A stretch of DNA of 64,000 nt from Micrococcales bacterium (GCA_017306245.1 JAFKIY010000002.1:81412-145411); one strand, 5' to 3'. Positions 9,396 through 17,723 are shown, counted from the stretch's first letter. Translations and numbers: made by a program. The notes: a model not told the origin generated them from the letters alone.

Positions 9396-9465
9396 GGGTG
9401 CGCCTGTGGGGCACCCGCGAGTCGGCGGTCGCGCGTCTGGCCGCTATGATTGCTGACGAGCAACT

Positions 9466-9554
9466 GGAGACGTCGCATAGTCCGGCCTAGTGCACCACCC
9501 TGCTAAGGTGGAGTTCCCGTAAGGGAACCGAGGGTTCAAATCCCTCCGTCTCCG
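9466..9554 (+). tRNA. tRNA-Ser(GCU)
   Basis: 89-nt class II tRNA. Acceptor GGAGACG (9466-9472) pairs with CGTCTCC (9547-9553), discriminator G at 9554. Anticodon stem CCACC/GGTGG with anticodon GCT at 9502-9504, long variable arm, T-stem GAGGG/CCCTC with TTCAAAT. No integrase or attachment-site duplication is seen beside it. Confidence 0.97.
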
Positions 9555-9570
9555 CCACAGAAACCGCTGG

Positions 9571-10383
9571 TCAGAGTGTGTTTTCGGGTGTCGCCCGCAC
9601 GTCGCTTGCGTTAGGCCTGTTTGCGAGAGCGTCTCGGCGCAGCAACTCATCCGGCCGCGTGTGAATGCGAGCCGCTTCGGCGGGATCCAGGAAGACCGGC
9701 GTGCCGACGCTCGCCGCGCCGATGAGCACGCTCGCAACCTTCACCGCCATCTGGGTGATCTGCAGCACTTCGGTTTCGCTGGAACCGAGGGCGAACATGC
9801 CGTGGTTCTGCAGGTAGATCACGCGCGGAACTCCGTCGGTTCGTTCGCGAAGCATCCGACGCACCTCCTGGGCGAGCCGCAGGCCAGGGTCGACGTACGG
9901 CACCAGCAGCGGCGACGTGCCCAGCACCACGATCTGGTCCGGGAACAGCGCTCCGTCGGTGAGCAACGTCGGCTGCGACGAACAGAGGATCGCGTTCACC
10001 GGCACCGGATGCGTGTGGCCGACGACCGTGACCCCAGGCTGCTCAAGGCACACGGCGTGCAGAAGCGACTCCACCGAAGGCCGCCGACCAACGGACCTCT
10101 CCGCGACGGCATCGAACACGCGGCGCACGTCATCGTCACCGGCCACATCGTCATCGATGAGCGACAGAAGTTCGCTGAGGGGAAGCTCGACGAAATCAGC
10201 TGAGGTGGCGGTGCCCATCTCGGCACCGCTCGCCTTGACATGGACGTCGCCACTCTCGGTGAGCAGGGAGCAGTTGCCTTCGGCCAGGATCGCCCACTCG
10301 CGGTCGCTCCGGCCGAGCTCGCCGGCGAGGGCTGCCAATCGTCCGCCGGGAGGCGCATCCGCCCCATCCGCAATCGGCACCAT
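9571..10383 (-). CDS. Class II aldolase/adducin-family protein
   Basis: 270-residue zinc-dependent class II aldolase/adducin-fold enzyme, the family of fuculose-1-phosphate aldolase, ribulose-5-phosphate 4-epimerase and 3-oxo-tetronate-4-phosphate decarboxylase. Seen: AEGNCSLL (substrate loop), VVGHTHPVPVNA with the paired metal His residues, and LQNHGMFALG with the third His. ATG 10383 has CGGAGC just upstream. It lies 28 bases after the RpiB-type isomerase gene on the same strand, so the pair probably acts in one sugar-phosphate or sugar-acid route. No kinase or transporter is adjacent, so the substrate stays open. Confidence 0.85.
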   Translation of the reverse strand: MVPIADGADAPPGGRLAALAGELGRSDREWAILAEGNCSLLTESGDVHVKASGAEMGTATSADFVELPLSELLSLIDDDVAGDDDVRRVFDAVAERSVGRRPSVESLLHAVCLEQPGVTVVGHTHPVPVNAILCSSQPTLLTDGALFPDQIVVLGTSPLLVPYVDPGLRLAQEVRRMLRERTDGVPRVIYLQNHGMFALGSSETEVLQITQMAVKVASVLIGAASVGTPVFLDPAEAARIHTRPDELLRRDALANRPNASDVRATPENTL

Positions 10384-10411
10384 CAGCTCCGTTTCGTGCA
10401 ATCGACCCGAG

Positions 10412-10975
10412 TTAGAACGCCAGACCGCGCGGTTCTGGCCCAAGGTCGGCTTCCTGCGGGTCGAGGACGCTGAATCCGTTCGCCTTGTACGCCTCATAGT
10501 CGAAGTTCTCGCACTCGTCGAAGCCGATCCGGTGGTAGTCGTGGAACCCGTCCCACTCCTCGTATCCGTCGCCCAGGCCGCTCTCGAGGAACGCATCCGC
10601 CATCGCGTTCGCCAGCCTGGGCGCGGTGAAGAACGCGCCGATCGCGAGAACATTGGCGTTGTTCGCGGTTGCCGCCCGCTTTGCCGTCGCCACGCTTTCG
10701 CACACGGCTGCATGCACGTGCGGGCATTTGCTTGCCGCGATGTGGATGCCCATGCCGGACCCGCAGAACGCGAGAGCCTTCTCGAACTCCCCCTCGGAGA
10801 TCTGCGAGCCGACGAGAAAACCGACGCGGTGGTACATGGGCAGATTGGTGTCCTCGGGGGTGAGATCGGTGACCGTCCAGCCCCGCGCCTCCAGATGCCG
10901 CTTGACCGCCTCTTTGAGCCGGAAGCCCGCGAAATCGGCTCCGACGACGACGTGCTTGTCCCTGGTCGACTTCAC
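10412..10975 (-). CDS. RpiB/LacA/LacB-family sugar-phosphate isomerase
   Basis: 187-residue cytosolic isomerase related to ribose-5-phosphate isomerase B. The family N-terminus VVVGADFAGFRLKEAV replaces the usual GxDHAG, so the catalytic-region His is Phe here. The anion-hole and base motif CGSGMGIHIAASK with Cys is intact, as is the MxHxDNxAN-like block (ATANNANVLAIGAFF). A C-terminal extension rich in acidic and aromatic residues (YEEWDGFHDYHRIGFDECENFDY) makes it longer than classical RpiB and resembles isomerases of erythrulose-type four-carbon pathways (inference). GTG 10975 has AGAGGGGG eight bases upstream; GTG 10984 is an alternative. Likely cotranscribed with the class II aldolase. 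Confidence 0.8.
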   Translation of the reverse strand: MKSTRDKHVVVGADFAGFRLKEAVKRHLEARGWTVTDLTPEDTNLPMYHRVGFLVGSQISEGEFEKALAFCGSGMGIHIAASKCPHVHAAVCESVATAKRAATANNANVLAIGAFFTAPRLANAMADAFLESGLGDGYEEWDGFHDYHRIGFDECENFDYEAYKANGFSVLDPQEADLGPEPRGLAF

Positions 10976-11094
10976 GGCGGGCACCCCCTCTGGATTCTCA
11001 ACCGTCGCTGCAATTGGCTCTCAGCCTATCGGAGAGGGCGGGCCGGCCACCGTGGCACCGATTGCCGACGGCGGGCGCTTTCAGGGCAAACCAC

Positions 11095-11106
11095 TACGCT
11101 CTGCAC
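11095..11106 (+). promoter_or_regulatory. Leaderless-type -10 for the ATP-grasp operon
   Basis: TACGCT at 11095-11100 lies exactly six bases before ATG 11107, and no Shine-Dalgarno sequence precedes that ATG. The geometry is that of a promoter whose transcript starts at the start codon. Confidence 0.45.
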
Positions 11107-12840
11107 ATGGCAGACCTGTTCGACGGATACGGCGCCGCATCGCGCACCCGCCGGCGGGTGGACCCCTGGGACGAGATGTTCGGCGACATCTCCTCGCCGC
11201 AGGGAAACCAGGTTCGTGCCCCGTATCGGGAGATCCACTCCGCACTCGCGCAAATGACGCAGGACGAATTGCGTGGCCGCACCGAGGCCCTCGCGAGCAG
11301 CTATCTCGCCCAGGGCGTCACGTTCGACTTCGCCGGTGAGGAACGGCCGTTCCCGCTCGACGCCGTACCGCGGGTGATTCCACAGGCCGAATGGGCCGAA
11401 GTGGAATCGGGCGTGCAGCAGCGCGTACTCGCCCTCGAAAAGTTCCTCGCGGATGTCTACGGTGAGCAACGCGCAGTGGCCGACGGTGTCATCCCCGCGC
11501 GGCTCATCAGCTCCTCCAGCCACTTCCACCGGCAGGCGGCGGGCGTTGTGAGCGCGAACGGCGTGCGCATCCAGGTCTCCGGCATCGACCTCATCCGCGA
11601 CGAACACGGCACCTGGCGCGTGCTGGAGGACAACGTCCGGGTGCCGTCCGGCGTCAGCTACGTGATCTCCAACCGCCGCGTCATGGCGCAGACGCTCCCC
11701 GAACTGTTCACCTCGATGCGGGTGCGGCCGGTCGGCGACTACCCGCAGAAACTGCTCAACGCGCTGCGCGCGGCAGCACCAGCCGGCGTTGAAGATCCGG
11801 TCGCGGTCGTGCTCACGCCCGGCGTGTACAACTCCGCGTACTTCGAGCACGCACTGCTCGCGCGGCTCATGGGCGTCGAGCTCGTCGAAGGGCGCGACCT
11901 GTTCTGCTCCGGCGGCCGCGTCTACATGCGCACCACCGCCGGTCCGAGCCGCGTCGACGTGATCTACAAACGCGTCGACGACGAATTCATCGACCCGCTG
12001 CAGTTCCGCGCCGACTCCATGCTCGGCTCGCCCGGGCTCATGTTGGCCGCGCGCCTCGGCAATGTGACGATCGCGAACGCCGTGGGCAATGGCGTCGCGG
12101 ATGACAAACTCGTCTACACCTACCTGCCGGACCTCATCCGCTACTACCTGTCGGAGGAGCCCATCCTCCCGAACGTCGACACGTGGCGGCTCGAAGAACC
12201 GGGCGCGCTCGAGGAAGTGCTGGATCGGCTCGATGAACTCGTCGTGAAACCGGTGGACGGGTCCGGCGGAAAGGGCCTCGTCGTCGGGCCGGATGCGACG
12301 CGCGCCGAACTGGACACTCTTGCCGCGCAACTCCGCAAAGACCCGCGCGGGTGGATCGCGCAGCCTGTCGTGCAGCTCTCCACGATTCCCACTCTCGTCG
12401 ACGACGGGATGCGGCCACGCCATGCCGACCTGCGCCCGTTCGCGGTGAACGACGGCAACGAAGTGTGGGTGTTGCCCGGCGGCCTCACGCGCGTGGCCAT
12501 GCCCGAGGGTCAGCTCGTGGTCAACAGCTCGCAGGGCGGTGGGTCGAAGGACACCTGGGTGGTCGGGCATGAGCCCCTGCGCACCGCCTACCACGACGTG
12601 CCCAGCCTCGTCGAGGATCAGGCCACCGTCACCGAGGCGATCACGATCATCCGGCCCGAGGATCTCGAGCGCGAACGCGAGAGGGTGCGCGACCGGACGA
12701 GCGACCAGGTGGTCGCGGATGCGCCCCAACAAACCCAGCCGCAACAGCAGCAGCAACAGGATGACGGCGAGCCGTCGACCCCGGACGCGAAGGCCGCCCG
12801 CATCACGGCGCGCCTCGACGAGGGGAGTGAGCCGTGCTGA
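11107..12840 (+). CDS. Circularly permuted ATP-grasp ligase (type 2), first gene of the ATP-grasp/alpha-E/transglutaminase triad
   Basis: 577-residue cytosolic protein of the circularly permuted ATP-grasp family (COG2308-type). Recognisable blocks: FRHYGEE-equivalent region replaced by RVIPQAEWAEVESGVQQRVLALEKFLADVYGE, then VLEDNVRVPSGVSY, VVLTPGVYNSAYFEH, RVDVIYKRVDDEF, and the phosphate-binding loop LVVKPVDGSGGKGLVVGP. Such proteins are proposed to ligate amino acids or short peptides. The last 60 residues are a low-complexity tail with a poly-Gln run. Start chosen from the promoter spacing and the protein's typical DGYGAASRTRRRVDPWDEMF opening. Overlaps the next gene by 7 bases. Confidence 0.88.
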   Translation: MADLFDGYGAASRTRRRVDPWDEMFGDISSPQGNQVRAPYREIHSALAQMTQDELRGRTEALASSYLAQGVTFDFAGEERPFPLDAVPRVIPQAEWAEVESGVQQRVLALEKFLADVYGEQRAVADGVIPARLISSSSHFHRQAAGVVSANGVRIQVSGIDLIRDEHGTWRVLEDNVRVPSGVSYVISNRRVMAQTLPELFTSMRVRPVGDYPQKLLNALRAAAPAGVEDPVAVVLTPGVYNSAYFEHALLARLMGVELVEGRDLFCSGGRVYMRTTAGPSRVDVIYKRVDDEFIDPLQFRADSMLGSPGLMLAARLGNVTIANAVGNGVADDKLVYTYLPDLIRYYLSEEPILPNVDTWRLEEPGALEEVLDRLDELVVKPVDGSGGKGLVVGPDATRAELDTLAAQLRKDPRGWIAQPVVQLSTIPTLVDDGMRPRHADLRPFAVNDGNEVWVLPGGLTRVAMPEGQLVVNSSQGGGSKDTWVVGHEPLRTAYHDVPSLVEDQATVTEAITIIRPEDLERERERVRDRTSDQVVADAPQQTQPQQQQQQDDGEPSTPDAKAARITARLDEGSEPC

Positions 12841-13763
12841 GCCGCATCGCCGAATCGCTGTTCTGGATCGGACGCTACATCGAACGCAGCGACGGCACCG
12901 CCCGCATCCTCGACGTGCACCTTCAGCTGTTGCTGGAAGACCCGTGGATCGAAGAAGACACCGCCTGCCGTTTGCTGCTGAGCGTCATGGGGACCGAAGC
13001 TCCTGACAACAGCCGGGTCACGAGGGCAGACGTTTTGGAGATCCTCGCGCTCGACCGCGACCAGCCGGCATCCATCGCATTCTCGCTCAACGCGGCGCGG
13101 GAGAATGCGCGCCGGGCGCGCGAAGTCGTGAGCACCGAGCTGTGGGAAGCGCTCAACACCACGCGCGCCCGGATGCCGCATCGCGTGGCCGGTGATAAGG
13201 TCCACGAGTTCTTCACGTGGGCGCGCGAGCGCAGCGCGCTCGCCATCGGCATCATGGAATCCTCGGCCAGCCGCGACGAAGCGTGGCGGTTCTTCAACCT
13301 CGGCCGGGCTCTCGAGCGCGCCGACATGACCGCGCGGCTCCTCGCGACCCGCTCCCTCACGGAAGTATCCGGCCCTTCCTGGACCACGATCCTTCGCTCG
13401 GTGGGTGCCTACGAGGCCTACCTGCGCACCTATCGCGGGATGCCCAGCGCCATCCACGCCGCCGAATTCCTGCTTCTCGACCGGCTGTTCCCGCGCAGCA
13501 TCATTTACTCGCTCACCCGAGCTGAGGAATACATGCGCGAACTCGAACCGCGCTCCGACCGCGTCGGCGTCGGCGACTCGGCCCAGCGGCTTCTCGGCCA
13601 GATCCGCAGCGAACTCGAATACCGGTCGATCGCCGACATCATCGACGACCTGCCCCAGCACATGGATGACGTGCAGGCGGCGACGAGCGCCGCGAGCGAG
13701 GCGATCCGCGCGCGCTACTTCCCGGCGAACGACGTATCCCAGTGGGTGGGTGAGCGCACATGA
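12834..13763 (+). CDS. Alpha-E domain protein
   Basis: 309-residue all-helical alpha-E protein (COG2307-type). The opening LSRIAESLFWIGRYIERSDGTARILD is the family signature; the rest contains repeated helical segments such as NARRAREVVSTELWEALNTTR and FFNLGRALERADMTARLL. Biochemical function is not established; it always travels with the permuted ATP-grasp and transglutaminase genes and probably forms a complex with them (Iyer and Aravind proposed an amidoligase system; from memory of that literature). GTG start inside the previous gene and ATGA overlap with the next show tight translational coupling. Confidence 0.9.
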   Translation: MLSRIAESLFWIGRYIERSDGTARILDVHLQLLLEDPWIEEDTACRLLLSVMGTEAPDNSRVTRADVLEILALDRDQPASIAFSLNAARENARRAREVVSTELWEALNTTRARMPHRVAGDKVHEFFTWARERSALAIGIMESSASRDEAWRFFNLGRALERADMTARLLATRSLTEVSGPSWTTILRSVGAYEAYLRTYRGMPSAIHAAEFLLLDRLFPRSIIYSLTRAEEYMRELEPRSDRVGVGDSAQRLLGQIRSELEYRSIADIIDDLPQHMDDVQAATSAASEAIRARYFPANDVSQWVGERT

Positions 13764-14602
13764 ACCGGCTTCGGATCAAACACGTCACCGGGTTCCGCTA
13801 CGACGGCGACGTGACGGCGTCCTACAACGAAGCGCGGATGCTGCCCGTGACCTCCGAGGGCCAGCTCGTGCTGTACGCGAACCTCGAGGTGTTCCCGAAC
13901 TCCCTCAACCACAGCTATGTCGACTACTGGGGCACCCAGGTGTCCTCGTTCGAGATCCTCACCTCCCACGACGAACTGTCGCTCACCGCGACAAGCCTCG
14001 TCGAGGTGCGGCCCCGCGACCATCGCGAACGGCATCTCGACTGGGCGGCGCTCGGCACAGAGATGGAGCGCGCCACGTCCTACGTGGAACAGCTCGTGCA
14101 GACACCGCCGACCGCGCCGCCGGAAAGCGTGGTGGCCCTCGCCCGGGAGGCGATCGCGTCCAACAGCCCGTGCGACGCCGCGCTCGCGATTTGCACGGCC
14201 ATCGGCGAGCAAATCGAATACGTGCCGGGTTCCACGGGCGTTCACACGACCGCCGCGGAGGCGTGGTCCCAGAAGAAGGGCGTGTGCCAGGACATCGCCC
14301 ACCTGGCAATCGGTGCGCTCCGCTCGGTCGGGATTCCCGCCAGATACGTGAGCGGATACTTGCACCCCGACCCGGATGCCGCGCTCGGCCAGACCGTCGT
14401 CGGCGAGTCCCACGCGTGGGTGGAGTGGTTCTGCGGGGACTGGCGCGGTTTCGACCCGACCAACCGTATCGACATCGGTGACCGACATGTGGCGGTGGGC
14501 CGCGGCCGGGATTACAACGACGTCGCGCCGCTGCGCGGTGTGTACGCGGGGCAGCACGCATCCACACTGTTCGTCTCGGTGGAGATCACGCGGGAAGCGT
14601 GA
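13760..14602 (+). CDS. Transglutaminase-like cysteine peptidase with bacterial N-terminal domain
   Basis: 280-residue cytosolic protein. Residues 1-80 (LRIKHVTGFRYDGDVTASYNEARM) form the Bact_transglu_N domain; the core holds the papain-like triad: Cys in KKGVCQDIAHLAIGALRSVGIPARYVSGY, His in SHAWVEWF and Asp in GFDPTNRIDIGDRH. No signal peptide is visible, so it acts inside the cell, as a peptidase or amidotransferase on a product of the ATP-grasp partner (inference). It ends the three-gene operon; the next gene is convergent. Confidence 0.92.
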   Translation: MNRLRIKHVTGFRYDGDVTASYNEARMLPVTSEGQLVLYANLEVFPNSLNHSYVDYWGTQVSSFEILTSHDELSLTATSLVEVRPRDHRERHLDWAALGTEMERATSYVEQLVQTPPTAPPESVVALAREAIASNSPCDAALAICTAIGEQIEYVPGSTGVHTTAAEAWSQKKGVCQDIAHLAIGALRSVGIPARYVSGYLHPDPDAALGQTVVGESHAWVEWFCGDWRGFDPTNRIDIGDRHVAVGRGRDYNDVAPLRGVYAGQHASTLFVSVEITREA

Positions 14603-14617
14603 GCCACGGCGGTCGAA

Positions 14618-15517
14618 TCACCGCCAGAGCGTGAGCTTTTCGGGGTTGCGCACAATATAGATATCGGTGATCAGGCCGTTCGCGACAGTGATCGACACGA
14701 TGGAGTCGGCCAGCCCGTCGATCGTCACGAGGAAAGCGAGCCCATCACCGGTCAGCGTGGGCTCGATGCGCGCGGTGGGCTGCAAGTGAGGCAGTCCGAG
14801 CACGAACCGGGCGACACGGTCAGCGCCAACCACGGGCTTGCGCGCGGCGGAGGCGAGGCCGCCGCCATCCGACTTCAGGACGACCTGCGGATCAAGCAGG
14901 GAAACCAGGTTCGCCAGATCGCCCGTTTCGGTCGCCACCGCGAAGGCCTCTGCCACAGCGTCGTGCTGTTCGCGAGTGGAAACGCTCGTTCGGCGCTCGT
15001 GCACCTTGCGGCGCGCCTGCGAGGCCAGTTGGCGCGTCGCGGCCGGAGTTCTTCCCACCGTTTCGGCGATCTCGGCAAACGGCACGGCGAACACGTCGTG
15101 GAGTACGAACGCGACCCGCTCCGCAGGAGTAAGCGACTCGATTACGAGGAGAAGTGCCGTGGACACGGAGTCGTCGAGACTTACCCGGTCCGCCGGGTCG
15201 AGCGGGGCCGCCATGGCGATCGACGAGGCGCCGGGGATCGGCTCGGGGAGCCATTCCCCCACATACCGCTCGCGACGGGCGCGAGCGGAACCAAGCATGT
15301 CGAGGCACACGCGCCCCGCGACGCGGGTCAGCCATGCGGCAGAATTGCGGATCTCGGCGCGCTCGGCATCAGTCATTTGGTACCAGCGCACGTAGGTCTC
15401 CTGCACGGCGTCCTCAGCGTCGGCAACCGTGCCGAGCATTCGGTATGTCAGCCCGAGCAACGCTGCACGTTCGTTGTCCGGCGCATCGATGTCGCGCAAA
15501 TCGAACCCCTTTCGCAT
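14618..15517 (-). CDS. ECF41-family RNA polymerase sigma factor with SnoaL-like C-terminal domain
   Basis: 299-residue sigma factor. Region 2 is DAEDAVQETYVRWYQM; the linker carries the ECF41 hallmark WLPEPIPG; region 4 contains FAEIAETVGRTPAATRQLASQARRKV; and the C-terminal SnoaL-like domain ends with VRNPEKL, matching the conserved NPDKL motif that modulates activity in this group. ECF41 factors lack a classical anti-sigma and are self-controlled by the extension (family knowledge). Minus-strand CGTC lies four bases before the ATG, so the mRNA is leaderless or nearly so. It is divergent from its expected partner gene at 15620. Confidence 0.93.
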   Translation of the reverse strand: MRKGFDLRDIDAPDNERAALLGLTYRMLGTVADAEDAVQETYVRWYQMTDAERAEIRNSAAWLTRVAGRVCLDMLGSARARRERYVGEWLPEPIPGASSIAMAAPLDPADRVSLDDSVSTALLLVIESLTPAERVAFVLHDVFAVPFAEIAETVGRTPAATRQLASQARRKVHERRTSVSTREQHDAVAEAFAVATETGDLANLVSLLDPQVVLKSDGGGLASAARKPVVGADRVARFVLGLPHLQPTARIEPTLTGDGLAFLVTIDGLADSIVSITVANGLITDIYIVRNPEKLTLWR

Positions 15518-15521
15518 AACC

Positions 15522-15548
15522 GACGATATAGCCGGTGAGAATGTGAGT
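15522..15548 (-). promoter_or_regulatory. ECF41-type promoter of the sigma factor gene itself
   Basis: On the minus strand ACTCACA (15548-15542), 16 bases, then CGTC (15525-15522). This matches the known ECF41 consensus TGTCACA-N16-CGTC at TCACA and CGTC, and points to autoregulation. Confidence 0.75.
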
Positions 15549-15554
15549 GTCGCG

Positions 15555-15581
15555 ACTCACACTTTCGGGTGCTGCATCGTC
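15555..15581 (+). promoter_or_regulatory. ECF41-type promoter of the divergent oxidoreductase/epimerase gene
   Basis: ACTCACA (15555-15561), exactly 16 bases, then CGTC (15578-15581). It is the mirror image of the sigma gene promoter; the two -35 elements are the arms of an inverted repeat TGTGAGT/ACTCACA (15542-15561). Confidence 0.75.
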
Positions 15582-15619
15582 GTAGTTGTATAGGCAGAGG
15601 CAAGGCGAAAGGACATCCG

Positions 15620-16360
15620 ATGAAAATTGCAGTGGCCGGGGGGACCGGGACCGTCGGTGCCCCTACCGTGGATGCTCTCCGTGCGGCGGGCCATGAACCT
15701 GTCGTGCTCACCCGGTCGAACGGCATCGATCTGGTGAACGGCGACGGTCTGGATGCCGCTTTGGTCGGCGTCGATTCGGTTATCGACCTGGCGAACATTT
15801 CGACGCTTTCCCCCGCGGACGCGGCCGCATTTTTCACCGCAGCAAGCGGCAATCTGGTAGCGGCAGCATCCCGCAACGGCGTGAGGCACATGGTGTTGCT
15901 GTCGATCGTCGGTATCGATCGGGTACCGCACGGCTACTACGCCGGAAAGGTCGCGCAGGAGAAAGTGTTCGAGGCTTCGCCCGTCCCGTGGACGATTCAA
16001 CGGGCCACGCAGTTCCACGAGTTCGCAGCGCAGATGTTCGGCCAGGCGAAGTTCGGTCCGCTGCATATCGCCCCGCGGGCCCGCATCCAGCCGATCGCTG
16101 TACGCGAGGTTGCCGAGCGGCTCACCGAGCTCGCCTCCGGCTCGGCGCACGGACACGTGCCCGACCTGGCCGGGCCGCGCGAGGAGAAACTCGACGAGAT
16201 GATCCGCGCCTATGCCCGAAGTGCCGGCTATCGGGGGTGGATCCCGTCGATCAACGTGCCGGGGGGCCAGATGAAGGGGATGCGCGCCGGACTCGTGCTC
16301 CCCGGCCCGCATGCCGTGCTCGGCACGCAAACATTCGCCCAGTGGCTCGCCGGACGCTGA
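15620..16360 (+). CDS. NAD(P)-binding NmrA/epimerase-like protein, ECF41 partner
   Basis: 246-residue Rossmann-fold protein beginning MKIAVAGGTGTVGAPTVDALRAAG with the glycine-rich dinucleotide loop GGTGTVG. It resembles atypical SDR proteins of the NmrA/SDR_a5 type, with YYAGKVAQEKV as the YxxxK-like pair. ECF41 operons are known for carrying carboxymuconolactone decarboxylase, oxidoreductase or epimerase (COE) genes; this is the epimerase/oxidoreductase member. ATG 15620 was chosen because AAAGGA lies six bases upstream and the N-terminus then matches the fold; the frame is open to 15569 but that overlaps the promoter. Substrate unknown. Confidence 0.88.
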   Translation: MKIAVAGGTGTVGAPTVDALRAAGHEPVVLTRSNGIDLVNGDGLDAALVGVDSVIDLANISTLSPADAAAFFTAASGNLVAAASRNGVRHMVLLSIVGIDRVPHGYYAGKVAQEKVFEASPVPWTIQRATQFHEFAAQMFGQAKFGPLHIAPRARIQPIAVREVAERLTELASGSAHGHVPDLAGPREEKLDEMIRAYARSAGYRGWIPSINVPGGQMKGMRAGLVLPGPHAVLGTQTFAQWLAGR

Positions 16361-16407
16361 GGCGGCCAATTCCAGGAACCGCGCCGCCCGCACAATAGAA
16401 TCCCACC

Positions 16408-17031
16408 ATGACACGCGAGCGCTGGATTGCCCTGTTCCGTTTCGGATTCGCCCTGCTCGGCCTGGTCGGCCTCACGGCGCAATACCTGTACAACGTCGCG
16501 AACATCCCCGACTACAAACCGGCGAACTTCTTCAGCTTCTTCACCGTGGAGTCCAACATCATCGCGGTCGTCGCGCTGTTCATCTCGGCGCTGTACGCGT
16601 GGCGGGGAAACCTGCCGCGCTGGGTCCACTACCTCCGGGGCGCGGCAACCATTTACATGACCGTCACCGGAATCACGTACAGCCTCCTGCTGCGCAACGT
16701 GGAAGTCGACACAGCGGTGCCGTGGGTGAACCTTGTCTTGCACTACATCATCCCGATCGTGATGATCGTGGACTGGCTCATCGACCTGCCGCCGTTCCGC
16801 ATCCGGGTCGGGCAGGCAATGATCTGGCTCCTGTACCCGATCCTGTACCTCGCCTACAGCCTCATCCGCGGGCCGATCGTGGACTGGTACCCCTACCCGT
16901 TCCTGGATCCGCGCCCCGAAGGGTACGTCCCGGTGATCGTGACGAGCATCGCGATCGCGATCGGGGCGCTCATCCTCGCGGTCGTGATGTCGTGGACGAC
17001 GCGCATTCGGATGCATTTCGAAAAGCAGTGA
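16408..17031 (+). CDS. Pr6Pr-family integral membrane protein
   Basis: 207 residues with six predicted transmembrane helices (for example FRFGFALLGLVGLTAQYLY, IIAVVALFISALYAW, LHYIIPIVMIVDWLI, AMIWLLYPILYLAYSLI and VPVIVTSIAIAIGALILAVVM). The pattern SFFTVESNI and WYPYPFLDP matches bacterial Pr6Pr proteins, relatives of the FAR-17a/androgen-induced family, whose role in bacteria is unknown. TAGAAT (16396-16401) lies exactly six bases before the ATG, which suggests a leaderless transcript. Convergent with the TetR gene. Confidence 0.78.
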   Translation: MTRERWIALFRFGFALLGLVGLTAQYLYNVANIPDYKPANFFSFFTVESNIIAVVALFISALYAWRGNLPRWVHYLRGAATIYMTVTGITYSLLLRNVEVDTAVPWVNLVLHYIIPIVMIVDWLIDLPPFRIRVGQAMIWLLYPILYLAYSLIRGPIVDWYPYPFLDPRPEGYVPVIVTSIAIAIGALILAVVMSWTTRIRMHFEKQ

Positions 17032-17067
17032 CGCGCGACGGGTGCGCGCGGCGCCGCGGGAGCTCCG

Positions 17068-17697
17068 TCAGCCGAGGATTGCCGCGCGAAGTGTGGACGC
17101 CATCCACTCGACGTAATTCTCCATCGAGTAGTCGGCGCGGCGAACGAGCAGGTCGTAGGATTCGGGGCCTGCGATCACCCATGCGGTATCGGCGGCCGCG
17201 TCGACGGTGAGCCCGGTTCGGCGGGCACTGGCGGGAATAAGCTGCACGATGTGCTGCATCGTTGTGCGTCGCGCCTCCTGCAGCTCTTGCCAGTCGGCGG
17301 CAATCTCCGGGTCGGTCGCGGCGGCATCCCGATACAGTTTCCACGCGGTGGCCGAGCGCACCGCGATCTGGCCGACCGTCACGGCGAGTTCCTGGACGAT
17401 CTCCTCGGCGCCCAACCCAGCGAACCGACAGACCACATCCTCGGGTGTGCCGGTTGAATTGGTGATGACGGACTCGATGTACCCGTGAAGCAGCGCGCGT
17501 TTGCTGCCCCAGGCGAGGTAAAGGGTCTGCACCGTGACCCCTGCGCCACGGGCGATGCGGTCAACCGTTGCTGCCGCGTAGCCGCGTTCGGCGAACTCCT
17601 CTCCTGCGGAAACGAGAAGCCGCCGCCGCGTCTCGGCGCGGGTCGCCGTGCCCACGGCCTGTTGGCGGCTGATCGGTTTCGTCGTCGGTTCACTCAT
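17068..17697 (-). CDS. TetR-family transcriptional regulator
   Basis: 209-residue regulator with an N-terminal TetR HTH: RRRLLVSAGEEFAERGYAAATVDRIARGAGVTVQTLYLAWGSKRAL. The C-terminal ligand domain is not assignable. ATG 17697 is favoured over GTG 17703 because TAGACT (minus strand, 17710-17705) sits seven bases before it. It is divergent from the CocE/NonD hydrolase gene and probably represses it and itself through the palindrome at 17707-17723 (inference). Confidence 0.9.
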   Translation of the reverse strand: MSEPTTKPISRQQAVGTATRAETRRRLLVSAGEEFAERGYAAATVDRIARGAGVTVQTLYLAWGSKRALLHGYIESVITNSTGTPEDVVCRFAGLGAEEIVQELAVTVGQIAVRSATAWKLYRDAAATDPEIAADWQELQEARRTTMQHIVQLIPASARRTGLTVDAAADTAWVIAGPESYDLLVRRADYSMENYVEWMASTLRAAILG

Positions 17698-17706
17698 GGA
17701 CACCAG

Positions 17707-17723
17707 TCTAACTATGGTTTAGA
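17707..17723. promoter_or_regulatory. Candidate TetR operator
   Basis: TCTAA, seven bases, TTAGA: a 17-bp inverted repeat in the TetR/hydrolase intergenic region. Its left arm overlaps the proposed -10 of the TetR gene. Confidence 0.4.

Noticed and set aside
2530..9554. The two tRNA-Ser genes as island attachment sites
   Set aside because: No integrase, no repeated tRNA 3' end and no foreign block next to either gene.
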